Source of the DNA: Deltaproteobacteria bacterium
Lineage (GTDB): Bacteria; Desulfobacterota; Binatia; HRBIN30; CADEER01
Direction of reading: 5' to 3'
DNA length: 55,201 nt
NCBI GenBank assembly: GCA_029262455.1
Contig: JAJCZJ010000103.1
Location: forward strand, 1-55,201
Below, piece after piece: positions 8,720-17,531 of the stretch (its first letter is position 1; the number at the start of each line of letters is the position of its first letter). The notes below the pieces were generated by a model, which worked only from the letters and a program-made list of their open reading frames with translations, did not search any database and was not told where the DNA came from. The translations under genes were made by a program, and so were the position numbers.

Positions 8720-8880
8720 CAGTCCGTTGAAGAACAGGCACCGTAGCGAGGGTGAGGGATTTTTCGCCAATTCAAGGCGCCGAACCGGAGGCAAATCGCT
8801 TGATTTTGTTGAGGATTCGGCAACGTAGAAGTGGCGGAAAAGCGCCACCCGCAGTAGGTGTCCTGTTTTTCAACGGGCTG
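8720..8880. mobile_element. MITE-like element with long imperfect terminal inverted repeats
   Basis: The left end, 8720-8742 (CAGTCCGTTGAAGAACAGG, then CACC), is the near-perfect reverse complement of the right end, 8857-8880. The inverted similarity continues inward to about 60 bp per arm, so the roughly 160-bp element can fold into one long hairpin. There is no coding capacity and no transposase nearby. This is the structure of a non-autonomous miniature inverted-repeat element mobilised in trans. No clear target-site duplication is visible. The right end stops 14 bp before the GTG start of the downstream gene. Confidence 0.7.
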
Positions 8881-8894
8881 GCAACCGGACTGCC

Positions 8895-10631
8895 GTGAGC
8901 AGCTCCGCTGACAACGCCGCGGGCGTCCAAGATGACATGCCCGCAGTACAGCGGCGATCTTGGCTAGCCGCGATACTCGTCGCGGCAACCGGCCTCCGGG
9001 TCTACCGGCTCGACTGGGGGCTGCCGGAGTTCATCTTCAACGACACCAGGATCCACTTTGTCGAAGCGGCTGCACATGTAGTCGCCAAGGGTGACTGGAT
9101 CCTCGACCGTTTCGTCCATCCGCCACTGTACCCGTACCTACTCTCGATCGTCACACTGGTTTCATCGATCCTCACCGGCCGCGAGGTACACCTGATCGGA
9201 CCCGAATCGCAGGCCGACATGGCCTGGATCGTGCTCATCGGTCGCGCCACCACAGCGGCGCTCGGCACGGTGCTGGTAGGCACGATCTACCTGCTCGCCC
9301 GGCGACTGGTCGGAACCCGCGCTGCGCTATTCGCCGCAGCATTTTTCGCGATCAGTCCCCTGCACGTGATCGAGAGCCATCGTATCAACGTCGACACCCC
9401 CATGCTCATCCTCGCGGTCCTATCCGCCCATCAAGCGATTGTGGCATTTCAGCAACGACAAAGCGGCAGGCTCCTCGTGTCATTCGCCCTGGCCGCAGCG
9501 GCAGGCGCAGTCAAATACACAGGCCTCTTCGCCGGCACGCTACCGATCTGGGTCGCACTGCGCTGGCCCGTAGAAAGCTGGCCGCAGCGCGCGAAATTCA
9601 TCCTCTACGGAGGACTCGCATCAGCGGCGGCGTTCCTGATCTGCATGAGCCCGGTTCTACTGAACTGGAGCACCTTCGTGCGCAACATCCAAGAGGTGTT
9701 CTACATCGGGATCTTCCACGGGGCGCCGGGCCAGAACCTCACCGGCGACAGCTTCGTCTACGCGCCCTATCTATACCTACTCTTCGTCGGGTTACCGTTC
9801 GTCCTCGGCTGGGCGGTGCTCCTCGCATCGATCGCGGGGGTCCCCGTGCTGCTGTTTTCCAACCGGCGAGCGTTGGCTCTAATCGCCGCGGCTGCACTTC
9901 CTTTCTTCCTGCTGCAAGGGGCGGCGGAAACCGCAACCGCCCGCTACTACTTCCCGCTCGCACCTTCGCTCGTCATCACCGCCGGCGCCTTCGCGGCTTG
10001 GTCGATCAAGCGACTACCGCGCCTCGGAACGGCCCTCGTCATCGGTATCCTCGCCTACAGCACTGTCCTCACTGTGAGTCAGGTGCAGCGTATCGGCGGC
10101 GCTCCACAGGCAGCCATCGCCAGAGATCTGCACCTACTGACCGAAGCCAAGAAACACGCCGGCATTTCACTCCGATCACGACGCCAACCGAAACTCGTGA
10201 TCGGATACCCCTACTGGGCCTCGTCCCTGTACGACGCACTGTACCCGGAGATCAGCAGCAACGACGATCGCCGCCTTGTCTACTTCCCGAAAGTACTTCG
10301 GTTTCCCGGAGACGCCTTGCCGGCCGAAGAGGCACTCGAAGGTGATCGCGAATGGATCGACCGACACGGAGTCGACGTCATCATCGTCACAAGCCGCTGG
10401 GAGAACCTCAAGGCCCGCAAGTCGTTTCGTGATCGCGAAGCTCAATTCTACCAACACTTGATCAAGGAACGCCTCGGACTGCGTCGTGCCGCACACTACG
10501 AAACGAGCTACTTTACCCAGTCGTGGTACGAATGGGCGGACCCGACACTCGATACAATCTTCACAGCCGGGATCGCTGGGTACCAGCTCTATGTTCGCGA
10601 CGATCTCGTATCGGCGTTGCCCAGGCCCTAA
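8895..10631 (+). CDS. GT39/PMT-like membrane glycosyltransferase
   Basis: This 578-residue membrane protein has an acidic first-loop motif FNDTRIHF (Asp50) in the position of the usual DE of GT39 enzymes, followed by HPPLYPYL (75-82), which is characteristic of ArnT/PMT-like proteins. About ten hydrophobic segments run to residue 400, and a periplasmic C-terminal region follows. The family transfers sugars from polyprenyl phosphate to lipids, proteins or glycans. The start is GTG 8895; ATG 8937 (residue 15) is an alternative. If GTG is used, the MITE-like hairpin lies directly upstream and would be in the 5' leader. It is first of three plus-strand genes (gaps 15 bp and a 4-bp overlap). Confidence 0.82.
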   Translation: MSSSADNAAGVQDDMPAVQRRSWLAAILVAATGLRVYRLDWGLPEFIFNDTRIHFVEAAAHVVAKGDWILDRFVHPPLYPYLLSIVTLVSSILTGREVHLIGPESQADMAWIVLIGRATTAALGTVLVGTIYLLARRLVGTRAALFAAAFFAISPLHVIESHRINVDTPMLILAVLSAHQAIVAFQQRQSGRLLVSFALAAAAGAVKYTGLFAGTLPIWVALRWPVESWPQRAKFILYGGLASAAAFLICMSPVLLNWSTFVRNIQEVFYIGIFHGAPGQNLTGDSFVYAPYLYLLFVGLPFVLGWAVLLASIAGVPVLLFSNRRALALIAAAALPFFLLQGAAETATARYYFPLAPSLVITAGAFAAWSIKRLPRLGTALVIGILAYSTVLTVSQVQRIGGAPQAAIARDLHLLTEAKKHAGISLRSRRQPKLVIGYPYWASSLYDALYPEISSNDDRRLVYFPKVLRFPGDALPAEEALEGDREWIDRHGVDVIIVTSRWENLKARKSFRDREAQFYQHLIKERLGLRRAAHYETSYFTQSWYEWADPTLDTIFTAGIAGYQLYVRDDLVSALPRP

Positions 10632-10646
10632 TCCCTGGTTCGTGCC

Positions 10647-11714
10647 TTGACCTCGCCATTGGCCCGCATTGTTGCAGGACTACTGTGCAGTACCCTGCTC
10701 TTTGTCGTACTCGGAGAAGCGGCGGCTCGCTGGCTCGGCATTATCGACATCCTGAACGGCACCCCACGCCGACTCTACGAGCGCACGGACATCCCCGAGA
10801 TGCCCTACCGACTCCGCCCCAACACTACGCTCGACCTGCAAAAGCACCAGGTCAACATCAACTCGTTGGGACTACGGGGCCCCGAGCCGCCTGCCAAACA
10901 TCGACGAATGCGGCAATTCCTAGTCCTCGGCGACTCGGTCGTCTTCGGAGCTAGCGTCAGCGACGAACAAACCCTCGCGAATCAGCTCAACCGCCTGGCC
11001 GAGGCGCGGGAATGGGAGGCCAACTTCCTAAACGCGGGAGTGCCCGGATACAATACCGAGAGCGAAGCTGCTGCCTACGATATGCTGGGAGAACAGATTG
11101 CACCTGACGAGATCATTCTCGGGGTCAGTCTAAACGACTTTGGCACGACACCTGTGCTGAACGCGTTCGGCGTGATGACGCAAAGACGGGACAAAGATCC
11201 ACCGACGTGGCTCCAGGAAAAAAGCGAACTTTATCTGCTATTTCGCTGGGGACTCAAAGCCGCGCGCGGCGAGCACTGGTTCCAAGCCACAAACACGGCG
11301 GACAACGAGGAAACGCGCAAACAGTTCCATGCCCTCAACGCGATGGTCGAACACCGTCACCGCAAGTTCTACGCCGCGCCTGAGGATAATGCGTGGCAGA
11401 GAATCAAACGCTCCCTGACCAGGCTGCGCGACCAAGCCGCCCGTGACGGTGTTCCCTTCACCGTCGTCATATTCCCCGAAAGCTTCCAGTTCGACGATCC
11501 GCCGTTTCGCCTCCCGCAACGAAACTGGCTCGACCTCTGCGCCGAGCTCGGGATCGATGCCATCGACCTGTGGCCCGCATTTGCCGCAAGCGAGTCCCCG
11601 ATCGAGGAATTGTTCTTCGACACTCAACATCCAAACGCTGCGGGCATCGAAGTTGCTGCGGCGGCGATCGCCGATCATCTACTGACTCGCGACGCCTCGG
11701 CGCAGCCGCAATGA
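10647..11714 (+). CDS. SGNH/GDSL hydrolase-family protein, membrane anchored
   Basis: This 355-residue protein has an N-terminal hydrophobic anchor (about 8-24) and then a periplasmic SGNH domain. Block I is LGDSVVFGASV with Ser97, block II LNAGVPGYNT, block III SLNDF with Asn, and block V FDTQHPNAAG with a canonical DxxH pair. The full catalytic set is therefore present. Proteins of this type act as esterases or O-acyltransferases on polysaccharides. The start is TTG at 10647, 15 bp after the upstream GT39 gene; no better start exists in frame. The stop overlaps the next gene (ATGA). It is the only SGNH protein here with the DxxH spacing; the other four of the main group have D/NxH. Confidence 0.85.
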   Translation: MTSPLARIVAGLLCSTLLFVVLGEAAARWLGIIDILNGTPRRLYERTDIPEMPYRLRPNTTLDLQKHQVNINSLGLRGPEPPAKHRRMRQFLVLGDSVVFGASVSDEQTLANQLNRLAEAREWEANFLNAGVPGYNTESEAAAYDMLGEQIAPDEIILGVSLNDFGTTPVLNAFGVMTQRRDKDPPTWLQEKSELYLLFRWGLKAARGEHWFQATNTADNEETRKQFHALNAMVEHRHRKFYAAPEDNAWQRIKRSLTRLRDQAARDGVPFTVVIFPESFQFDDPPFRLPQRNWLDLCAELGIDAIDLWPAFAASESPIEELFFDTQHPNAAGIEVAAAAIADHLLTRDASAQPQ

Positions 11715-13873
11715 CCGCTTCGGCGCGTACCATCGACACGCGAGAAGTATTCTTCGCCGCCGGCATCCTGGCACTCGCGCTTGTCGTCCAAGTCCCGTTC
11801 GTACGGCACCAGGCCGTGCTGCTGGACGAAGGCGTCATTCTGCAGATGGCGGACGATATCCTAAACGGCAAACTTCCCTACCGCGACGCGGTCCACTACG
11901 CCTTCCCCGGGATATTTTACCTCACCGCCGCCGTCTTCAAAGTATTCGGCCCGTCGGTAGAAGCGGCCAGGATGCTAGCCGCGACGCTTTTCGCCCTGAG
12001 CGCGACCGCAATGACACTCATCGCGCGCTGGTGGTGCACCAGAACCGAAGCGCTCGCCTTCCTGGCACTCCTGCTCTGCTACCGCGTATGGGCTTTTCCC
12101 CATTGGCACATGCTCAACTACTCACCGCTGGCGGTCACCATGGCGCTGATCGCCACTTGGATGGCCGGCCAGCAACTCTATCGACAGGGGCGTCTCTGGG
12201 GAATCGGCGCCGGAGTCTTCTGCGCCTTGGCCATTCTCAGCAAACAGGACTCCGGCGGCACGACAACGATCGCACTCGGCTTGGGCCTGTTGTTGATCGG
12301 GACCGTCGAACGCTCAGAAAAACTCCGCCGCGCCTTTTCATTCGGCACGACGACAGTCGCCGTCGTCCTCTTCGGCTTTGCACTCTCTTGGTGGGCAGGG
12401 TTTCTTTTCGACATGCTGCGGGAAGGGCTTTACGGCCCTCTCTACGGAGTCGCAAACTACGACTACTTGGCGCGGCCATCGCTGCTCCCCCTATTCGAAC
12501 AAGATCAACACTTGCGAGCCAACCGCTTCAGCTACTTCCCGCAAATCCTCATGGAAGCCTACGGCAAGAGTCTTCTCGAAAGCCGGCTTTACCAGAACAC
12601 AGGACTCGTCGACACGGCGTTCAAGATCTTCTACCACGCGCCCTGGATCCTCGTCCTGACAATCGGCGCCGCCACACTCCGACGCCTCTTCACCAACCCC
12701 AATGCAGCCGATCGCTACCGCGCGCTCGTCGTGCTGGTCGCCCTGGCCTTCCTCGCGGCCTTCAACCCGCCACACGACTGGGTCCATCTCTTAGTCCTGT
12801 ACCCGCCGACACTCCTCCTGCTGGCATCTGGCATACCGATGCTTCGGTCGTACTCGCTGGTGCGAGCACTCGCCATCGCCGGACTCAGTGTCCTCGTAGT
12901 CACATCGGCCCATCTCGCTCTCGAGATGCGTCGGCGGCACTCGACACCGGTTGCGACAGAGCGGGGGACTTTCTACACGCAGGCCGAACACGCAAGGGGG
13001 TTCCACGAGATCCTCGCCGCCTTGAAGGAAACGCCGCCGGACACTCCCCTCGCAGCCTATCCCTACCATCCCTTTCTGAACTTCCTCGCCGCGCGTCCAT
13101 CGATCAGCCGGTACCTCTTTCTCTGGCCGATCGAGTGGAACGAAAACCGCGACGAAGAGATCATCGCCGCTCTCGAGTCGAAACCGGAGACGACGGTCCT
13201 CTACAGCCCGAGCCAACTCCTTCATCTCGGGCCGCCGCAAGACTTCGCACCAAAGCTCTTCGCCTATCTCAGCAATACCTATGAGATCGCCGAACGCTAC
13301 GGCAGCAACGTCCCGGCGCTCGCGTTCCTGCGTCTCCGACGTCAGGAAATCCCAAGCGACATCTCCATGGCCGAGACCTTCCTCACATCGGCAACCGTAA
13401 CGAAACAGCCGAAGGGTAAGGAAGCATTCCTGCTCGACGAATCACGCGGCAAGAACATCAAAGTGACGAACTGGCCGTTCCGGGCAACTCTCGCGGTCAA
13501 GACTCAACCGGCTGCCGAGGTTGCGGTGCGTATACCGATCACGCCTCGCGCCGGCCAAAGGCTCGAGACCGCGTTCACCACCAATCCCGACCGGTGGCAG
13601 GACATCTTTCTGCCGCCCGTACGATTCCGCCTGGCCATCCGAACCGCCAGCGGTGACGTGACGCTGCGCGAACAAGAAGTGAAGTCGGCCTCTCGATCGG
13701 CCGACCGCCAATGGTTCGACGTATCCGCCGACCTGAGTCCCTGGGCGGGTCAAGAAGTCGAGTTGGTCTTCGGGGTCTATACCGAGTGGCTCACGAAACC
13801 CGCGCTCGACCTCGCAGGCTGGGAGATTCCGCGCATCGTCACGACGCCACGCAACCCCGACTCGCTCAAATGA
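11711..13873 (+). CDS. GT39-like membrane glycosyltransferase with C-terminal carbohydrate-binding-like domain
   Basis: This 720-residue protein has the first-loop motif LLDEG (Asp39-Glu40), followed by YRDAVHYAFPGIFY, the arrangement of PMT/GT39-like GT-C enzymes. About ten membrane segments follow. The C-terminal 200 residues form a soluble domain ending WFDVSADLSPWAGQEVELVFGV, typical of galactose-binding/jelly-roll modules, probably periplasmic. ATG 11711 overlaps the SGNH gene stop (ATGA), so the start is well supported. It resembles the protein at 17532-19652 in both halves (LYDEG, YRDLKTFVAPF), so the two are paralogs. The donor would be a polyprenyl-phosphate sugar (inference). Confidence 0.85.
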   Translation: MTASARTIDTREVFFAAGILALALVVQVPFVRHQAVLLDEGVILQMADDILNGKLPYRDAVHYAFPGIFYLTAAVFKVFGPSVEAARMLAATLFALSATAMTLIARWWCTRTEALAFLALLLCYRVWAFPHWHMLNYSPLAVTMALIATWMAGQQLYRQGRLWGIGAGVFCALAILSKQDSGGTTTIALGLGLLLIGTVERSEKLRRAFSFGTTTVAVVLFGFALSWWAGFLFDMLREGLYGPLYGVANYDYLARPSLLPLFEQDQHLRANRFSYFPQILMEAYGKSLLESRLYQNTGLVDTAFKIFYHAPWILVLTIGAATLRRLFTNPNAADRYRALVVLVALAFLAAFNPPHDWVHLLVLYPPTLLLLASGIPMLRSYSLVRALAIAGLSVLVVTSAHLALEMRRRHSTPVATERGTFYTQAEHARGFHEILAALKETPPDTPLAAYPYHPFLNFLAARPSISRYLFLWPIEWNENRDEEIIAALESKPETTVLYSPSQLLHLGPPQDFAPKLFAYLSNTYEIAERYGSNVPALAFLRLRRQEIPSDISMAETFLTSATVTKQPKGKEAFLLDESRGKNIKVTNWPFRATLAVKTQPAAEVAVRIPITPRAGQRLETAFTTNPDRWQDIFLPPVRFRLAIRTASGDVTLREQEVKSASRSADRQWFDVSADLSPWAGQEVELVFGVYTEWLTKPALDLAGWEIPRIVTTPRNPDSLK

Positions 13874-13882
13874 TCCAGGAGC

Positions 13883-15217
13883 CTATGGATCACGCGGGCC
13901 CTTCTCGTCGATGTACCCGAGCGAACGCAGCCGCTCCATAATGGCAGCATCTGCCTCGGTTGCCTCGTCGTCACTTTGCCCCTCGGACCAAGTCTGCGTG
14001 TACGATTCGACCGGTGGCAGAAATTCACGCTCCTCCGGAAGAAACGCCTCAGCAAAGACCTTGCCGGGCAAATTGCGCGCCGACGGCAGCCCAGCCAGTT
14101 CGAGCACTGTGGGCATCACGTCAAAGACGCTCGCCATCCCGATCCGGACGCCCTTCTGAATACGCGGCCCGGCGAGAATCAGGGTCGCTGTCGCGGTGTG
14201 ATCGGACTCGTGGATGCCTTGCAAGTGAGGAGCCTCACCGTCCCCCAGTCTGGGATTGGGCTCGAAGCCGTGATCCGAAACGATGACCAGGTGATCTTCA
14301 GGCTCCAGCGTCGACAGTAACTCAGCGAGAATCCAGTCGAACCTCTCAAGGTACTCGACTACGACATCGACCCCATTGCCCTCAACCTTCATGCCCGGCA
14401 GAGGTTCGTGACTATACCAGGCCGTGTGGCAAACCTCGTCGAACGCCCGCATGTAGATGAGAGCGACATCCACGGGAATCTCACGCAGCCCCGCCATCGC
14501 CATCCTGAGGATTTCGCGGTCGATCGCCTCGTACTCGGCGGCGATCGGCACAGCCGGAGGTTTCAGGCCCTTCACCTTGCCAATGCGGGGAATCAGCGAT
14601 GACGGATACACGGCCCGCCCTACATCCCGCCGTGTCTCGACGTTACTCTGAGAGGCCTCGCGTTCGGCCCACATGAGATCATAGCGATCGGAAATGACAA
14701 AGCCGTTGACCACTTCAGCCGGGTAGGTCATCAGCCAATTCACCACTGCCACGCGCCGACCAAGCGCCGACACGACGTTCCAGATCGCCGGGGCCTTGCG
14801 ATCGCTGGTCGAAAAAAGCACGACCCTCCCGTCAGGCAAGATGTCCGCCCAATCGACGATGCCGTGCTCTCTCGGAATCTGCCCGGTTGCGATGCTGGCC
14901 CAAATTCGCGGTGACAGCGGCGGCATCACGGTTGGGCGAACGTCAAGAGTACCGACCGCCGCCATCTCATACAGCCGCGCAAAGGTCGGGGTGTGTCCCC
15001 CTTCGACCATCTCATCGAGCAAGCCGGGGCCAAGCGCGTCGACCCCAAACAAGATCACGCGGCCCTTCGCCGGGCGGGTCGTCGCCTCCCCCTTGATGAC
15101 AACCGTTGCCATCGGGGGCTGCGCCGATCGATCGCAACCGCTGCCCAGTACGACGGCCACAAGAAGCGCGGAAGCCGCCCCAACCCAGACGGCGATTCTA
15201 TTGGTCACACTCGACAT
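13883..15217 (-). CDS. Type I phosphodiesterase / alkaline phosphatase superfamily protein
   Basis: This 444-residue protein begins with a hydrophobic segment ending in a lipobox-like GSGC (Cys28), suggesting a lipoprotein or signal peptide. The catalytic domain has the metal Asp in LFGVDALGPG (Asp60), the nucleophile region PPLSPRIWASIATGQIPREHGI, where Ser102 aligns with the Thr of nucleotide pyrophosphatases, VSDHGFEPN for metal binding, and DVMPTVLELAGLP near the end. It probably hydrolyses or transfers a phosphodiester on a periplasmic glycan or lipid; the substrate is unknown. A close relative lies at 40021-41346. Its 3' end is 9 bp from the convergent GT39-like gene. Confidence 0.86.
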   Translation of the reverse strand: MSSVTNRIAVWVGAASALLVAVVLGSGCDRSAQPPMATVVIKGEATTRPAKGRVILFGVDALGPGLLDEMVEGGHTPTFARLYEMAAVGTLDVRPTVMPPLSPRIWASIATGQIPREHGIVDWADILPDGRVVLFSTSDRKAPAIWNVVSALGRRVAVVNWLMTYPAEVVNGFVISDRYDLMWAEREASQSNVETRRDVGRAVYPSSLIPRIGKVKGLKPPAVPIAAEYEAIDREILRMAMAGLREIPVDVALIYMRAFDEVCHTAWYSHEPLPGMKVEGNGVDVVVEYLERFDWILAELLSTLEPEDHLVIVSDHGFEPNPRLGDGEAPHLQGIHESDHTATATLILAGPRIQKGVRIGMASVFDVMPTVLELAGLPSARNLPGKVFAEAFLPEEREFLPPVESYTQTWSEGQSDDEATEADAAIMERLRSLGYIDEKGPRDP

Positions 15218-15334
15218 GAACTCCGCATACGTCTATTCCTCCGAGTCGCGCCCGGCAACGGGACTGTAGCCTCGAACACGCCGACCTATAAGAATTCTAC
15301 AAGCGGGCAACCAACCAAAATCAAGCTGTTCGGA

Positions 15335-17506
15335 ATGCCAGGATCCACCATACGAAACAAGCTCCTAGAGCTGGGCATCGCAACCGCAATCTACGTCGCG
15401 ATCACCTTCGGCATTCTTTACCCGCTCTTTATGGAGCCGGCCAATACCGAGCTCGACATCTCAGCTTCCCCGCTGGCAGGGCTCCTGGTCGGTCAGATGA
15501 ACGACCTCTACGCCTGGAGCTTGACCGACGCGACGCATTCTCTCGGCGCGTGGCTACAGGGCCAGCCCACGGCGAGTCATCTCCTCCCCGAGCCGCGGTT
15601 CGTCGCCTCATCGCAAGCCCATTGGGGTCATCTACCGATCTTCGCACCCCTCATCGTGGCCAGCGGCAACCCGGTGCTCGCCACGCAGCTGACAATGCTG
15701 CTCAACTTTTCGCTGACTGCTGCGTGTCTCTTTCTACTGGCGCGACACTTCGGACTCTCACGGGTCGCTTCTTTGTTGGCGGGACTGATCTACGCCTTCG
15801 GCACGGTTCGTCTGCGCCACCTCGCGCAACCGGGCCTGATCGCAGGTCAGTACCTGCCGATCGCGTTGCTCTGCATCGACGCGCTCGTTCGCGGTCGCCG
15901 CCTGGTCGGAGCCTCGATTCTCCTCACGCTCGCACTCGTGCTCCAAATGCTCTGCGCGGCCCCGTTCGTGGTCGCCACGATTCCCCTGACGATCTTGTTT
16001 GCCGTAGCCCTCTGTTTTTCGACAGACGATTTCAGCCGGCACGGTGTCGGGTCAGCCATGCTCGCCATCGCCGCGGCCTGGCTCGTCACGTGGGTCGTTC
16101 TATCACCGACTTCGAACGCGATCTCATCGGCGCCACAGATCGAGGCGCTAGCCCGTATCGGATCGGAAAGCCCAACCGGCGCAGCCAACCTGATTAGCGC
16201 GCCGCCGGTGCTGCGGCCGTGGGAGAATCACAGATCGTCCCACTTGGGCTGGACTGCCTTGTTTCTGGTTCTATTGTCCGTTCCCCTGGGGAGCTCGCGC
16301 AACTCACCGATCCATCGCGCCCGATGGGGCGGCTGGGGATTGTTGTTGGGCGGCGCACTTCTCGCGATCGGACCAAGCATCGCCGCAGCCGGATTTTCCA
16401 TCGCCGACATTCCCTACCGCATGGCCCGATTTCTCGCCCCCGGCTATGTAGTGCCGCTGCCCGAAGTACCCGCGCTGTCGACGGCAGGGCACTTCCCCTT
16501 ACTCGTCGCAGCGGCGTGGGCACTCCTTGCAGGCTGTGGCCTGGAGCGCTTGCGCACGTGGCTGCCGCGGCCAGTACTATTCTGGCCGATCGCAGTCGCC
16601 GCAATCACCGTCGCTGGCTGGGAATACGGCTTGATCGAGGAGCCCGTTCCGGTTCGCTACAGACCAGTCGAACGCGCCGTCAGCAACGCGTATCGGATGC
16701 TCGCGCAGATGCCGCCGGGCACCGTCCTCGAAATCCCGACCAAGCGATGCTCATTCTTCGCTGGTCGCGCCAACGCTCGCTACCAAAACAACGTCATCTA
16801 CCATCGGCACCCCGTCCTCAACGGGCACCTGCAACTCGACCTTCCGAGCCGGCAACTGACCGACGCTCTGATTGGCAACTTGCCCAACTCCCGCAGCATC
16901 GAACTCCTCCAGCGCTACACGAACCTTCGCTACGTCCTCGTCCATCTCGACACTTTGGACCCGCCCGAACGGGAGCGCTGGCGGACACCGCAAGGACTCG
17001 ACTTGGTCGAGATCACCGATCAGACGCTGCTCTTCGTTCCGACCGCGAACTTCGACGCGGATCTCATGCACCGGCTGACGACACCGTACGGCGCACTCAC
17101 CACGTTGGGGGGAACACCCCTGCAGCGTCTGCAGGGAGCGCAGGTTCGCGCCGATCTGGACCTTCGCGCCCAGACAGAGGCGGCCGTCAACTTTCCGTTC
17201 CTCGTCGACGTGGCGATCACCAACACCTCCGACAACTCGACTTGGCCATCTTTGGCGGGCGATGGCTCCGTCGTCGGGATCGGCTATCGCTGGCTAGACC
17301 AGGGCGGCCAGACGATCGTCGAACATCTCGATGCCTCCAAGATTCCCGACGATCTCGAACCGGGCGAGTCGACCGTGGCCAGCGTTTGTATCCAGCCCCC
17401 TCCCGGGCGAACCGGAAACCTTTCGATCGAGGCGGGCCTGACTCAAAACGGGTCGTGGCTGGGCCAACTCTCGCAGCGCGCACCGGTCGAGGTCCGATCG
17501 TTTTGA
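15335..17506 (+). CDS. Large GT-C-like polytopic membrane protein, paralog 2 (divergent)
   Basis: This 723-residue member of the nine-copy family has WGHLPIFAPLIVASGNPVLATQ in the first third, GLIYAFGTVRLRHLA, many TM segments, YHRHPVLNGHLQL, SIELLQRYTNLRYVLVHLD, and the C-terminal beta-sandwich (TWPSL, GYRWLDQGG, IPDDLEPGES, GLTQNGSWL). It lacks the LFDANIFHPAP loop found in paralogs 1, 3, 5 and 8, so the presumed catalytic loop has diverged. ATG 15335 is chosen because it gives the family's usual N-terminus just before TM1; the upstream open frame is antisense to the divergent phosphodiesterase gene. Confidence 0.82.
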   Translation: MPGSTIRNKLLELGIATAIYVAITFGILYPLFMEPANTELDISASPLAGLLVGQMNDLYAWSLTDATHSLGAWLQGQPTASHLLPEPRFVASSQAHWGHLPIFAPLIVASGNPVLATQLTMLLNFSLTAACLFLLARHFGLSRVASLLAGLIYAFGTVRLRHLAQPGLIAGQYLPIALLCIDALVRGRRLVGASILLTLALVLQMLCAAPFVVATIPLTILFAVALCFSTDDFSRHGVGSAMLAIAAAWLVTWVVLSPTSNAISSAPQIEALARIGSESPTGAANLISAPPVLRPWENHRSSHLGWTALFLVLLSVPLGSSRNSPIHRARWGGWGLLLGGALLAIGPSIAAAGFSIADIPYRMARFLAPGYVVPLPEVPALSTAGHFPLLVAAAWALLAGCGLERLRTWLPRPVLFWPIAVAAITVAGWEYGLIEEPVPVRYRPVERAVSNAYRMLAQMPPGTVLEIPTKRCSFFAGRANARYQNNVIYHRHPVLNGHLQLDLPSRQLTDALIGNLPNSRSIELLQRYTNLRYVLVHLDTLDPPERERWRTPQGLDLVEITDQTLLFVPTANFDADLMHRLTTPYGALTTLGGTPLQRLQGAQVRADLDLRAQTEAAVNFPFLVDVAITNTSDNSTWPSLAGDGSVVGIGYRWLDQGGQTIVEHLDASKIPDDLEPGESTVASVCIQPPPGRTGNLSIEAGLTQNGSWLGQLSQRAPVEVRSF

Positions 17507-17531
17507 TTCGATCTCGCTAACGCTCCGACGC

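Noticed and set aside
14993-15334. N-terminal extension of paralog 2 by about 114 residues.
   Set aside because: The extension lies antisense to the 5' part of the phosphodiesterase gene, has low-complexity composition and no counterpart in the other paralogs.
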